This document shows, one piece after another, positions 10,604 to 21,538 of a stretch of DNA of 64,000 nt; the first letter of the stretch is position 1, and each line of letters starts with the position of its first letter. Below the pieces are notes generated by a model. It searched no databases and was not told the DNA's origin. It saw only the letters and a program-made list of their open reading frames with translations. The position numbers and the translations under genes were made by a program. This DNA is from Rhipicephalus microplus (Eukaryota > Arthropoda > Arachnida > Ixodida > Ixodidae), in NCBI RefSeq assembly GCF_043290135.1, contig NC_134710.1:7759821-7823820 (forward strand), given 5' to 3'.

Positions 10604-11335
10604 TCAGACGTCCTTGGCTGAGCGGTGTCTGGGAAAGTCGCGAACGGCTCGGACTTTCGCAGGGTCTGGCTGAACGCCCGCAGCGTCAACAAGATGGCCG
10701 AGTACGCAGATTTGGCGTTGCCCAAAGCGGCATTTGGACGAGTTAGGTTGCAAGTTGGCACGTCGGAAAACATCAAGCACTGTGGACAGACAGGTAAGAT
10801 GGTCGTCGAAAGTAGTCGAAAAAGCAATAACGTCATCAAGATAGCAGAGGCAGATGGTCCACTTCATGCCTCGAAGAAGAGAGTCCATCACGCGCTCAAA
10901 CGTCGCGGGGGCATTGAATAATCTAAAAGGCATCATCTTGAACGGATAACGTCCATCAGTAGTCACGAAGGCCGTCTTCTCTCTGTCTTTGTCGTCCACA
11001 GCAATCTGCCAGTAGCCTGAGCGAAGGTATATGGAAGAGAAATATTTGGCACCGTGTAAGCAGTCGAGTGCATCATTGATGCGCGGTAGGGGAAAGACAT
11101 CTTTCTTGGTAATATGGTTGAGATGGTGGTAATCAACACAGAATATCCAGCTATTGTCCTTCTTTTTAACAAGTACAAGGGTTGAGGACCAGGGACTAGA
11201 TAAGGGTTCAATTATGCCCTTAACAAGAATTTTATCGACTTGTCGCTGTATAATAGCACGCTCTGGGGCTGACACGCGGTAGGGCCGTCGGCGAATGGGT
11301 CGAGCGTCACTGGTGTCGATGCGATGAGTTAGCAC
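10604..11335 (-). pseudogene. Gypsy C reverse transcriptase
   Basis: A 243-codon open frame covers most of the RT domain: fingers with PWSSTLVLVKKKDNSW, palm with FSSIYLRSGYWQIAV, the catalytic CYLDDVIAFS, and thumb with VLGHLVDAAGVQPDPAKV. It begins after a stop that separates THRIDTSDARPIRRRPYR from the upstream linker. The palm SLDLRSGY consensus reads SIYLRSGY, losing one catalytic Asp, so the enzyme would be dead even without the later stop. Confidence 0.85.
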
Positions 11336-11860
11336 GAATGTCTGGCCCTAATTACGATCGCCGAAGTAAAATATGTCCTGATAAGAAGCAAGCGCACGGC
11401 AGAGAGCAGAGACTTGTTCAGAGGTGAGCTTGTCAGATAGCATTGGTTTGAAAAGGTCGAAAAGGAACGTGACGAGAGCGACGTTGATGCAAAATCAGGT
11501 GGCGAATCGGTGGTTAGGGCGGAAACTGTGTAATCGACCATTGGTGTCAGGTGCGCAAGTGACATGTCGTGAGGAATAACTTGCGCTGAGAAGCCGAAAT
11601 TGAGGACGGGAAATCAAGTTCGGTTGTCCTTAAAGGTAACCACTGTGTTGGGGAGTGCAACATTACGTGTCATGGCAGTGTCAGAAATTGGGGCAGAAAC
11701 ATAATCACCATCGGGTACTGGAGGATATGGCGAGAGTTGGACTTGGACTGCGGCTTGCGGCGGAAGTCTGAGGAAATCGACAGAACGTGGACGAGGTGGG
11801 TTGGTAGAGACGGTCTCTGAGAAGGGTGGTAGTTCGAGCCGAAGAAAACTTTTGGAAAAG
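11336..11860 (-). pseudogene. Gypsy C region upstream of RT
   Basis: The block reads in two minus-strand pieces, 11329-11565 and 11614-11860, broken by stops. It corresponds to the variable segment between protease and RT. The recognisable protease core is not preserved. At 11860 the ORF passes without a break into satellite sequence, so the first 60 residues of the longer ORF are satellite-encoded and not part of pol. Confidence 0.55.
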
Positions 11861-14800
11861 TGCTGCTCTCTTTGAGCACCGGATCCGTTGGACCGGCGGA
11901 AACGGAAATACGCTTTAAAAACTGGCTTCACCCGCGGCGAGCGCGTGCCGCTGTCTCTGAGCACCGGGTCTGTGTGGCGCGCGGAACGAAAACGGCAATA
12001 CGCTTCTTCAACTACCTTCACCCGCCGGGAGGGCTCTTTGCTCTCCCTGAGCACCGGGTTCACATGCCACGCGGAACTGAAACAAGTGCTTTACGACGAG
12101 AGACTCTTGCACCTCGCTTGACTCCGCGATCGCGTGCTGGTCTCTCTGAGCAACGGGTCTAAGTGGCCCATGAATATAAACGACCATACGCTCCTGTAAC
12201 CGGCTTCACCTGCCACAGGCCGTGCTGCTCTTCCTGAGCACCGGGATCGTGTGGCAAGTGGTATGTAAGCGGCAATACGCTTCTGCAACTGGATTCACCC
12301 ACTTTGAATGCGTGCTGTTCTCTCTGAGTACCGCGTCCGTGTGGCCCGCAGGACGGGAACGACGCTGCGCTCTTGCACTTGTCTTCACCCACATGGAACG
12401 CATGCCGCTCTCTCTGAGCACCGTGTCCCTGTGGCCCTAGGAACCTAAAGGGCGATGCACTTTTGAAACTGGCTTCACCTGCTGCAATCCCGTTAATCTC
12501 TCTCTGTGCACTGCGACAATGTGACTCTCAGAACGAAAATGTCAAGCACTTTGCGGCGAAAAACTTTGCCTTCACCAACCACGAGTGCGTGCTGCTTACT
12601 TTGAGCACTGGGTCTGTTTGGCACGCGAAATCTAAACATGCACCTGCAAACAGTGCGTGCACCTCTCTCTGAGCCCCGGGTCAATGTGTCCTGCGGAACG
12701 TAAACGGGGATACGCTTCTGACACTGGCTTCACCCGCCGCGAGCGTGTGCTGCTCTCTCTGAGCACCTGTTTCGTGTAGCACGCGGAACGTAAACGGCAA
12801 TACGCTTTTGCAAATCTCTTCACATGCCGTGAGCGCGTGCTGCTCTTTCTGAGCACCCGGTTCGTGTGGCACGTGGAGCTTAAACAAGTACTTCATGACT
12901 AGAAACTTTTGCAACTCGCTTCATTTGCCGGGAACGCGTGCTGCTCTCTCTGAGCACCACGTCCATGTGGCCCGGAGAACATAAACAACAATACGCTTCT
13001 GCAACTGGCTTCAACCACCGAAAGCGCGTGCAGCTTTCTCTAAGCACTGGGTCTGCGTGGCCCGCGGAACGTAAACGCCGACTCACTTCTGCAACTGGGT
13101 TAATCCGCGGCGAGTGCGTGCTACTCTCTCAGAGCACCGGGTCCGTGTTACCCGCAGAACGTAATCGGTGATACGCTACTGCAACTCACTTCAATTGCTG
13201 CGAGCGCATGCTAGTTCCTCTTAGCACCGGGTCTGTATTGCCCGCGGAACGTAAACGGCAATACGCTTCTGCAACTGGGTTCACCCGCATAGAACGCGTG
13301 CTGCTCTCTCTGAGCACCGGGTCCGTGTCGCCAGCGGAACGTAAACGGCAACACGCTTCTGCCAATGGATCGACCTGACGCGAGGGCGTGCTGCTCTCTC
13401 GAAGAACCGGGTCTGTGTGACTCATGGAACGTAAATGGCGATACGCTCCTGCGACTGGCTTCACCCGCCGCGAGCGCGTGCTTTTCGAAGCACCGGGTCC
13501 GTGTGGCCCGCGAAATGTAAACGGCAATACGCTTCTGCAATTGGCTTCACCCGCATCGAGCTCTTACCACTCTCTCTTAGCACTGGGCCTCTGTGGCCCA
13601 CGGAACGCAAACGGCAATACGCTTCTTCAACTAGTTTCACTCGCATCGAGCGCGTGCTGCTCTCCGTGAGCTCTGGGTCCATATGGCACGTAAAAATAAA
13701 CAAGTACTTCGTGATGAGAAACTCTTGCAACTCCCTTCACCTGCTGCGAGCGCGTGGCGCTCTCTCTGAGCACCGGGTACGTGTGGCCTGCGGAAGGTAA
13801 ACGGTGATACGCTCCTGCAACTAGCGTCACCTGCCGTGGGCAAGTGTTGGTCTCCCTGAGCACCGTGTCGGTGTGGCTTGTGTTACGTTAACGGCAATAC
13901 GCTTTTGCAACTGGGTTCACCCGCATTGAACGCGGGCTATTCTCTCGGAGCACCGGGTCCATGAAGCCCACAGATTGTAAACGGCGATACACAATGAAAA
14001 CTGGCTTCACCCGCCACGAGTGCGTGATGCTCTAACTGTGAACCAGGTAAATATGGACCGCAGGATGTAAACGGCGATACACTTCTGACATTGGCTTCAC
14101 TCGCGGCGAGCGCGTGCTGCTCTTTCTGAACACCGGGTCCGTTCGGCCCGCGCAACGTGAATGGAAATACCCTTGTGCAACTGGTTTCACCCGAATCAAG
14201 TGCTTGCTGCTCTCTTGGAGCACCTGGTCTGTGTGGCCCGCGGAACCTAAACGGCAATACACTTCTACAACTGGCTTCACTTAAATCGAGCGCATGCTGA
14301 CATTTCTGAGCCCCGGGTCCATGTGGCTCGCAGAGCGTAAGCGGGGATACGCTCTTGCCACTGGCTTCAACCATCACAAGCGCCAGCTGCTCTCTCTGAG
14401 CACTGGGTCCGTGTGGCCCGCGGAACATAAACGGCGACACGCTTCTGCAACTGGGTTAACCTGCCGCGAGCGTGTGCTGCTCTCTCTCTCAGCAACAGAT
14501 CCGTGTGGCACGCGAAACCTAAACATATACTTCGTGACGAGAAACTCTGGCAACTCGCAATACCTGCTGCGAGCGCGTGCTACTCTCTCTGAGCACCGGG
14601 TACGTGTGGCCCTGTGGTAAGACAGACCCTGTGGTAAGACAGACCCTGTACAAATAAATAAATAAACGTAATGGGCAATACGCTATTGGAACTGGCTTCA
14701 CCCACATCGAGCGTATGCCGCTCTCTGTGAGCACTGGGTCCACGTGGCCCGCGGAATGTAAACGGGGATACGTTCCTGCAAATCACTTCAATTGCCGCCG

Positions 14801-17040
14801 GCGTGTGCTGCTCCCTCTGAGCACCGGGTCTGTGTGGCAGTGGAACGTAAATAGCAATACACTTCTGCAACTGGCTTCTCCGCATCAAGCGCCTGCCGCT
14901 CTTTCTGAGCACAGGGTCTGTCTAGCCTGCGGAATGTAAATGGCGACACACTTCTGCAAATGGCTTCACCTGCCGCGAGCACGTGCTCCTCTCTCCGAGC
15001 ACCAGCTGCGCTTGTCCCGCAGAACGTATACTGTGATACCCTTCTGACTCTGGCTTCATCCACCGCGAGTGCATGCTGCTCTCTCTGAGAACCGGGTCCG
15101 TGTTGCCCGTGGAACGTAAACGGCAATAGGCTTCTGCAACTGGGTTCACCCGCAAAGAACGCGTGTTGCTCTCTCTGCGCACTGGGTCCGTGCGGCCCAT
15201 GGAACGTAAACGGCAACACGCTGCTGCAACTGGCTTCACCTGCCGAGAGGGCGTGCGGCTTTCTGTGAGAGTCGGGTCCGTGTGACACGTGGAACGTAAA
15301 CGGCGATACGCTCCTGCAACTAGCTTAACCCGCATCGAGCGCGTGCTGCTCTCTGTGAGCTCCTGGTCCATGTGGCACGTGAAACTTAAACAAATACTTC
15401 GTGAGGAGAAACTCTTGCAACTCGCTTCACCTGCTGCGAGCGCGTGGCACTTTCTCTGAGCACCAGGTCTGTGTGGCCCACGGATTGTAAACGGGGATAC
15501 GCTCTTGCCACTGCCTTCACCGACCGGAAGCGCGGGCTGCTCTGTCTTACCACAGGGTCCGTGTGGCCCGCAGAACGTAAAAGGCGACACGCTTCTGCAA
15601 CTGGCTTCCCCTGCCGCGAGCGCGTGCGCCTCGGGTCCATGTGGCTCTGAGCACCGCCTTCATGTGGCATGCGAAACCTAAACAAGTACTTCGCGGCGTG
15701 AAATTCTTTAAACTCGCTTCACCTGCCACGAGTCCGTGCTGTTTGTTCTCTCCGAGCACTGGGTTCGTCTGGCCCACGCAACGTAAACGGTGATACGCTA
15801 ATGCAACTGGCTTCACGCGCGGTGAGGGCGTGCTGCGCTATCTGAGCACCGGGTCTGTGTGGCCCGCGAAACGTAAACAGCGGTACGCTTCTGCAACTGG
15901 CTTCACCTGCCGGGAGCGCTTGATTATTCCTCTGTACACCAGGTCCATGTGGCCTGCAGGATCTAAACAGAAATAGACTTCTGCAACTGCCTTCACCCGC
16001 TTTGAGCGCTTGCTACTCTTTCGGAGCACCGGGTCCGTGTGGCCCACGGAACGTAAACGGCAGTATGGTTCTGCAACTGGCGTCACGCGCATCGAGCGCG
16101 TGCTGTTGTTTCTGAGCACCTGGTTCGTGTAGGCCATGGATGATAAACGGCAACACGCGTGCGGCTCTCTCTGAGCACTGCGACAGTGTGGCCTACAGAA
16201 CAGAAATGACAAGTACTTTGCGACAAAAACTCTTGCAACTGCCTTCACCAACCACGAGCGCGTGCTGCTTTTTTTGAGCAGTGGGTCCGTTTGGCACGCG
16301 GAATCTAAACAAGTACCCGCCCGGAGAGCATGCAGCTTTCTCCGAGCACCAGGTCCGTGTCGCCCGCGGAAAGTAAATGGGGATACGCTTCTGATACTGG
16401 CTTCACCCACCACGACTGCGTGCAGCTCTTTCTGAGCACCGGGTCCGTGTGGCCCGCGGAACGTAATCGGGGATACGCTTCTGACCCTGGCTCAACCCAC
16501 CACGAGCGCGTGCTGCTCTCTCTCTGAGCACTGGATCTGTGTGACCCGTGGAAAACGGCAATACGCTTCTGCAACTGGCTTCACCCGCATCGAGTGCGTG
16601 CTGCTGTCTCTGAGCAGCGGGTCCGTGTGGCTCGCGGAACGTGAATGGCAATACGCTTCTGCAACTGGCTTCACCCGCCGCGAGCGCTTGCTGCTCTCCT
16701 GGAGCACCGGGTCCGTGTGGTTCCGCGGAACGTTAATGGCAATACGCTCCTGCAACTCGCTTCACCTGCCGCGATCACGTGCTGCTCTCCCTGAGCACCG
16801 GGTCCGTATGGCACGCGGAACTTAAACAAGTACTTCATGACGAGAAACTCTTGCAACTCGCTTGACTCCGCGATTGCGTGCTGCCCTCTCTGAGCACCGG
16901 GTACGCGTGGCCCGCGGGACGTAAATGGCAATACGCTCTTGCAACTGGCTTCAACCAGGTCCGTGTGGCCCGCAGAACGTAAACGGCGATGCACTTCTGC
17001 CACTGGCTTCACTTGCGCAAGCTCGTGCTGCTCTCTGAGC
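11861..17040 (+). repeat. 90-bp satellite array, left block
   Basis: About 57 diverged monomers lie head to tail. For example, GCAACTGGCTTCACCC recurs at 16571 and 16661, exactly 90 bp apart, and at about 90-91 bp elsewhere. The core includes GAGCACCGGGTCCGTGTGGC and GGAACGTAAACGGCAATACG. Because 90 is a multiple of three, ORFs continue across monomers on both strands as 30-residue repeats; I treat these as non-coding. A variant monomer with AAGTACTTCRTGACGAGAAA recurs every roughly 8-9 units (near 12889, 13695, 14530, 15393, 15690 and 16826). A composite variant starts at 12509 and 16176. These point to higher-order repeats. Confidence 0.93.
14609..14668 (+). mobile_element. Extremely 5'-truncated LINE tail inside the satellite
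   Basis: About 60 bp of non-satellite sequence interrupts a monomer: two copies of CCCTGTGGTAAGACAGA, then CCCTGTACAAATAAATAAAT. The A/T tail resembles the LINE 3' end at 56440-56479 (CCTGTAAATAAATAAATAAA). This suggests a target-primed insertion of only the last bases of a CR1-like LINE. Confidence 0.6.
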
Positions 17041-17308
17041 AACTTGGTGGCAGCAGAGGCAGCGCAAGAAAGCCGTGTTAAGCACGCTTTGTATTTCTTC
17101 TTCTACAGATATCAGTTCAGTAGCACAAATTATCGAAGGAAGACAAGGCAGCGCTTACGAAGCAGGAAGCTGACGACGACGCACCCACCAGGGGATCCGT
17201 CCAGCTACCACTACAAAAGGCCTGCAACGCCAGTGGAACTTCACTTTGTGGCAGCAGGGGCAGCGCAAAAATGCCTTATTAAGCGCGCTCTGTATTTCTT
17301 CTTCTATA
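17041..17308 (+). repeat. Repeated block in LINE 1 5' UTR
   Basis: GTGGCAGCAGAGGCAGCGCA at 17047 recurs with changes at 17248 (a spacing of 201 bp). Both copies run for about 65 bp through GTATTTCTTCTTCTA. Tandem 5' monomers act as internal promoters in some LINEs. That role here is inference. Confidence 0.75.
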
Positions 17309-17441
17309 GGTTAGCACTTTTTTCTTCGTTAGTTTCACGAACCTTTTATTATTTTTTGGTGCCTCTACTTGCTGCCCCATAAAATGACCGTCTGCATGAA
17401 ATATTTTTCCTTTTTTTTTGTTCACATTTTGTCACTTGAAG

Positions 17442-18159
17442 TGATGCCGGAAGATTTTCGAGAAGAGCTTAGGAAAGAAATGCGTGATTTCAAAATGAAA
17501 CTAGAACGCGAACTCAGGTCAGAAATGCCTGCATTTCGTAAAAGTTTGGAATTCATGGATGATGAATTGAATAGACAAAGAAACAAAATAAGGAAGTTCT
17601 CAGAGCAAATAAAGAGCTCAAAGAAACAAACGCGAAGCTAGCTGCAGATTATGAAACACTGAAAAGACAGAGCTCTGATAATGAGCAGCTGCTCAGTGCG
17701 TCGGAACAGTACTCGCGCAACCGAAACATTGAAATAAAGTCATAGCCCAATCGAGCGATGAAAAGCTTCTAGAGACTCTTCATCGTGTTGGAGATTTTTT
17801 GAATGTCCCTATTGATGAAAGCGACGTTGAAGTGTGCCACCGTGTTGTCTCGAAGAATGTACAGGACAATCCAAACATTGTTGCACATTTTAATAGCTGC
17901 TCTAAGCGGGACATGGTTCTTCAAAAGGCAAAAAAAAATGCGCATAACAAGTGAAGATTTAGGCCACTCACAAGGGACGCCTGTGTTCATAAACGAACAC
18001 CTAAACCCAGTCATGAAGCACCTGCTTGGCATGTAAATTCTGAAAAGAAGGCTCAGAACTGGCATTTTGTGTGGATGAGCAACGGAAAGATTCTCGCCAA
18101 AGGAAAACTCTGCACCGGTAGTGCGCATTGCACTGTGCAGGAGTTTGAAAAGATAGTGT
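17442..18159 (+). pseudogene. LINE 1 ORF1 (coiled coil plus FP-C-like domain)
   Basis: From the ATG at 17442 (MPEDFREELRKEMRDF) a highly charged coiled-coil-like stretch continues to about 17700, with a stop at 17639 and frame changes. Further on, DVEVCHRVVSKN, NIVAHFNSCSKRDMVL, VFINEHLNPVMKHLL and FVWMSNGKILAKG appear in turn. That order matches the C-terminal domain shared by arthropod LINE ORF1 proteins and the baculovirus FP protein (PF25298-like). Such ORF1 proteins bind LINE RNA. At least two frameshifts interrupt it. Confidence 0.7.
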
Positions 18160-18329
18160 GATGCACACCGCACCATTCTATGTGTTTATCTTATTTTCAA
18201 GATTGCTCAATCACCCCATGACGTCAATCACTGATTCAAATATCATGCAGATATCATGGTCACATGTTCTCACTTAAAAATTCGCTCGGCAAGGCATAAA
18301 GAGAACGAATTATCGGTTTTTAGGATGCT

Positions 18330-18900
18330 ATGGATTTTCAGGTTGACATAATCATGTTAACCGAGACCTGGTATGACACAAACAACAACATATACGAACG
18401 TAACGGGTATCGCCGTTTTTTATAAATAGAGCTACACGTCAGGGTGGTGGCGTAGCTATCTTAGTAGGAAGCTAACTAAAAGCTAAAATTATTGCGGAAA
18501 TTCGCACCATTATGAGCGATATTGAGTGTTTATGTATATTATCCCACCAACAAGTTTTCTGTGTTGCATATAGACCACCAGACGGAAACTCGGCTTGCTT
18601 CTTCGGTCATTTAGATAAGATGCTAGGCTATATAAATGACCATAGATATAAATTGATACTTGGGGGTGAATTTAACATAGACCTATTGCAACCTTCCCAT
18701 AATCGAGCGCCCCTTCGCAGCATTGTTGAATAAAATGGCTATGCGCTTCTAGGAAACACTGCGACGCGCGTCACTCCTTGCACAGAATCATTGCTTGATG
18801 TGTTTATCACAATTAGTAGCACAGAAAGCATGATATCAGGAGCGTTGTGCTCCAATATCAGCGACCACTTTCCTATTTACATGCTCGCAAGAACATCATA
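18330..18900 (+). pseudogene. LINE 1 ORF2 endonuclease
   Basis: In pieces the translation shows LTETWY (catalytic Glu), CVAYRPPDGN, LGGEFNIDLL (catalytic D/N pair), and NISDHFPIYML (the terminal SDH motif) near 18855. This is the order in apurinic-type endonucleases of CR1/Jockey LINEs, which nick the target DNA. Stops lie near 18424, 18473 and 18731. Confidence 0.8.
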
Positions 18901-19324
18901 AAGCATAAGCTGCAGGATGCAGAAGCAAAAATAACAACTCAGAAAAGCACCGTTGAAACATTGTATGCTTTTCTTTCAAAGCTTCGAAAAGAAGACTGGG
19001 AAGAAGTCAGAAGTAGTGAAACTGCAGATGCACCTTACGAGGCATTTATTTCCATTTTGAAATGCATCTACCATGAGCATTTTATTCTTATAACGTAGAC
19101 TGTAAAACATGGTAAGGATCGTAAACCATGGATAAACCGTGATTGCTTAAAACGAAGAAATTAAAAAACGAGATTGTTCAAAAATTTTTTCAAGAGCAGA
19201 CTGGATACTGACTTTGATATCTTTAAGCAATATAGAAATAAGCTAACCTCTTTTCTTAGAAGTAAAAAAAAACAAATAACTCTATGACCTGTTCCACAGG
19301 GAATACTGTAATTAAACAAGATAT

Positions 19325-21050
19325 GTGTGGAAAAAACTAGATAAACTGTTAAACCGTACGCAACCACCATCGACTGTCGATGATCTCGTTATAAACGGTA
19401 AGCGCATATGCGGAAAAAAGCTTGCTGAAACACTCAATAAGTTTTTTCGGGATGCACTTAATATTGGACAGTGCATTCCTTTTGAAACCTATGGTATTAA
19501 GGAAAATAAGCACAGTATTTATTTACAGCCAACGGATGAACACGAGGTGCAAGGTATTTATGCGTCTTTAAAAAAAGGCAGTGCTAAGAATATTGACGAT
19601 ATACAGATCGAGCCGGTAAAGTTTGTGCTTGACATCATTGCTCCTTTTCTTGCCCACATAGACAACCTTGCAATAGAAACGGGCTGTTTTCCGAAAATGA
19701 TGCAGATCTCTAAAGTTAGTATCCTGCACAAATAGGGCGATAGGAATGAGTTGTCGATTTATAGGGGAATTTCCGTAATACCAGTATGTTCAAAGGGCCT
19801 TGAGAGGATTATTCATAATCGGGTAAAAAATTTGGTCACGCTTTCAATTTAAATATTGAGTCTCAGTATGGCTTTTTCCACAGCAAGTCAACTGAACCTG
19901 CACTACTGACCCAGATGGAAATTATTCTTAAGGCTTTTGAATTAAAACAGATATGTGTAAGAATTTACATAGATTTTTCAAAGGTGTTTGACCGAATTCA
20001 GCGTGCAAACTTGTTAGAAAAACTGCAACTATATGGTTTTCGTGGCACGCCACTGCTTTTGATAAAATCCTACTTGAAGCAAAGGTTTCAATGTGTCAGC
20101 ATAGGAACGGCAGTTTCATCGTTACAGCAGGTAGTCACTGGCATTCCACAGGGAAGCATATTGGGTCCTTTATTGTTCATTCTTTACATAAACAACATAC
20201 TCACTATCAACGAAACACCAACTTATGTAATTTGCGCTAATGACACCGGCCTATTTTTCAGTGAAAAAAAATTGCAATGTTTACCAGCTTAACTAAATAA
20301 CTCCCTTGAAGACATACAAAAGTGCAGTAAAGAAAACTCGCTGTTGATCAATGATCACAAAACAAAGGCAGTTCTTTTTCATCCGCGTCATCTTTCAGTC
20401 ACCAATGATATTTCCTTATTTTTAGGTACGGCGCCTATAGAATTCGTTAACTGAATAAAAATTTTAAGTGTGCTGTTACAAAAAAAAATGTGTCCTGGAA
20501 CGATCATTTTGACCACGTTCAATCTCACGTAGCTAGGAGCGTGGGTGCTGTTGCAAAATTTTGACACATTCTTCCTGTATGGATAAAACTCATGCTCTAC
20601 AACACGCTTTGTTTATCTCACATAAATTATTGTTCTTTAGCGTGGGAGAATTCCACACAAAGAAATAACTATAAAATATTTATGTTACAAAAAGGGCTCT
20701 TCGATCCATAGCTAACGTTGAATATCATGCGCATACAAACAAACTGTTTCATCGTTTAGCGTTGCACCCATAGAAAAATTTCATGATTGGAAACTAGCTA
20801 TCAGATATAAAACGTCTGTTTATAAAAATTTGCATGACCTTTCAAGTCTTCCTAACTTAGGAGGAAATGCTCCTTTCTATTCTCTCCGCAAACAAGACTT
20901 CTGGAACATCCCCTTTTGCCGAACTGAATACAGACGACAAATGTTACAGTATTGTTTGCCTCACTTGCTAATTACACTCCTCAGAATTAAAATAGAAGTA
21001 GAGAAATGTAGTATAGGTCATATTAAAAACACTTCCTGTAACCAATCTCC
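19325..21050 (+). pseudogene. LINE 1 ORF2 reverse transcriptase
   Basis: Pieces in order: the pre-RT thumb-like region (19325-19735, with SAKNIDDIQIEPVKF), a palm with RIYIDFSKVFDRIQRANLLE (near 19960), GIPQGSILGPLLFILYINNI (20143-20210), and then CANDTGLFF where the catalytic FADDT is expected. The change from ADD to AND removes a metal-binding Asp. Further stops follow. From 20560 to 21050 the C-terminal domain is recognisable only in fragments. The enzyme would copy LINE RNA at the nick. Confidence 0.85.
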
Positions 21051-21538
21051 GTAAAACACACACACAGACTTGCTGTATTGTATAAAGACACATCTATCTA
21101 CATTAGTCTTGTTTGTTTGATGTTTCACTATAGTTTTGGATTATATATTCGGTCAAAATATTTCTAACGATTGACTATCGGTATGACTATCGGTACGACT
21201 GAATGTCGGCCCGAAAATCTACACATACCCGGTATCATTGTAGTCATAAATATTATAGATACAAGGTTCAAAGTGTAACATTAGGCATTTTTACTGCTTT
21301 TTTTTTCTCACCTGACGCACTGGTATGATTTCATGATAGTATTTATGTTAGTACTTTTTTCTTCATGTATGTAACGCGCTAGTTGTTTTTGATAGCATTA
21401 CCACATCCTTTAGTCTTTCTACCTGAAGCCTTGTATATGTGGGCTTCAGGTTTCCTCAAGTGGATTGTCTCGCTTTTCGCCCAAGCTCACCCAAGTCTTA
21501 TGGATGTAAATAAAACTGATTGATTGATTGATTGATTG

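Larger units (their letters stand above)
9829..11860 (-). mobile_element. Ty3/gypsy pol fragment C
   Basis: On the minus strand the reading is protease-to-RT linker, RT, RNase H and the start of the integrase linker. Both ends are truncated: at 9829 by the head-on junction with element B, and at about 11860 by satellite monomers. No LTR or gag is seen. Stops and frame changes show it is inactive. Confidence 0.8.
17041..21538 (+). mobile_element. CR1/Jockey-like LINE 1, near full length, splitting the satellite
   Basis: It has a 5' untranslated region with a repeated block, an ORF1 with coiled coil and a baculovirus-FP-like C-terminal domain, an ORF2 with an apurinic-type endonuclease and RT, and a 3' end with AATAAA followed by (GATT)n at about 21515-21538. 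Satellite monomers abut both ends, so it inserted into the array. Target duplication cannot be told from satellite periodicity. Many stops show that it is dead. Confidence 0.85.

Noticed and set aside
21515..21538. LINE 1 as the driver of the Ruka-like SINE through a shared tail
   Set aside because: The LINE tail is (GATT)n and the SINE tail is (AATC)n in the element sense; they are reverse complements, not the same polarity.
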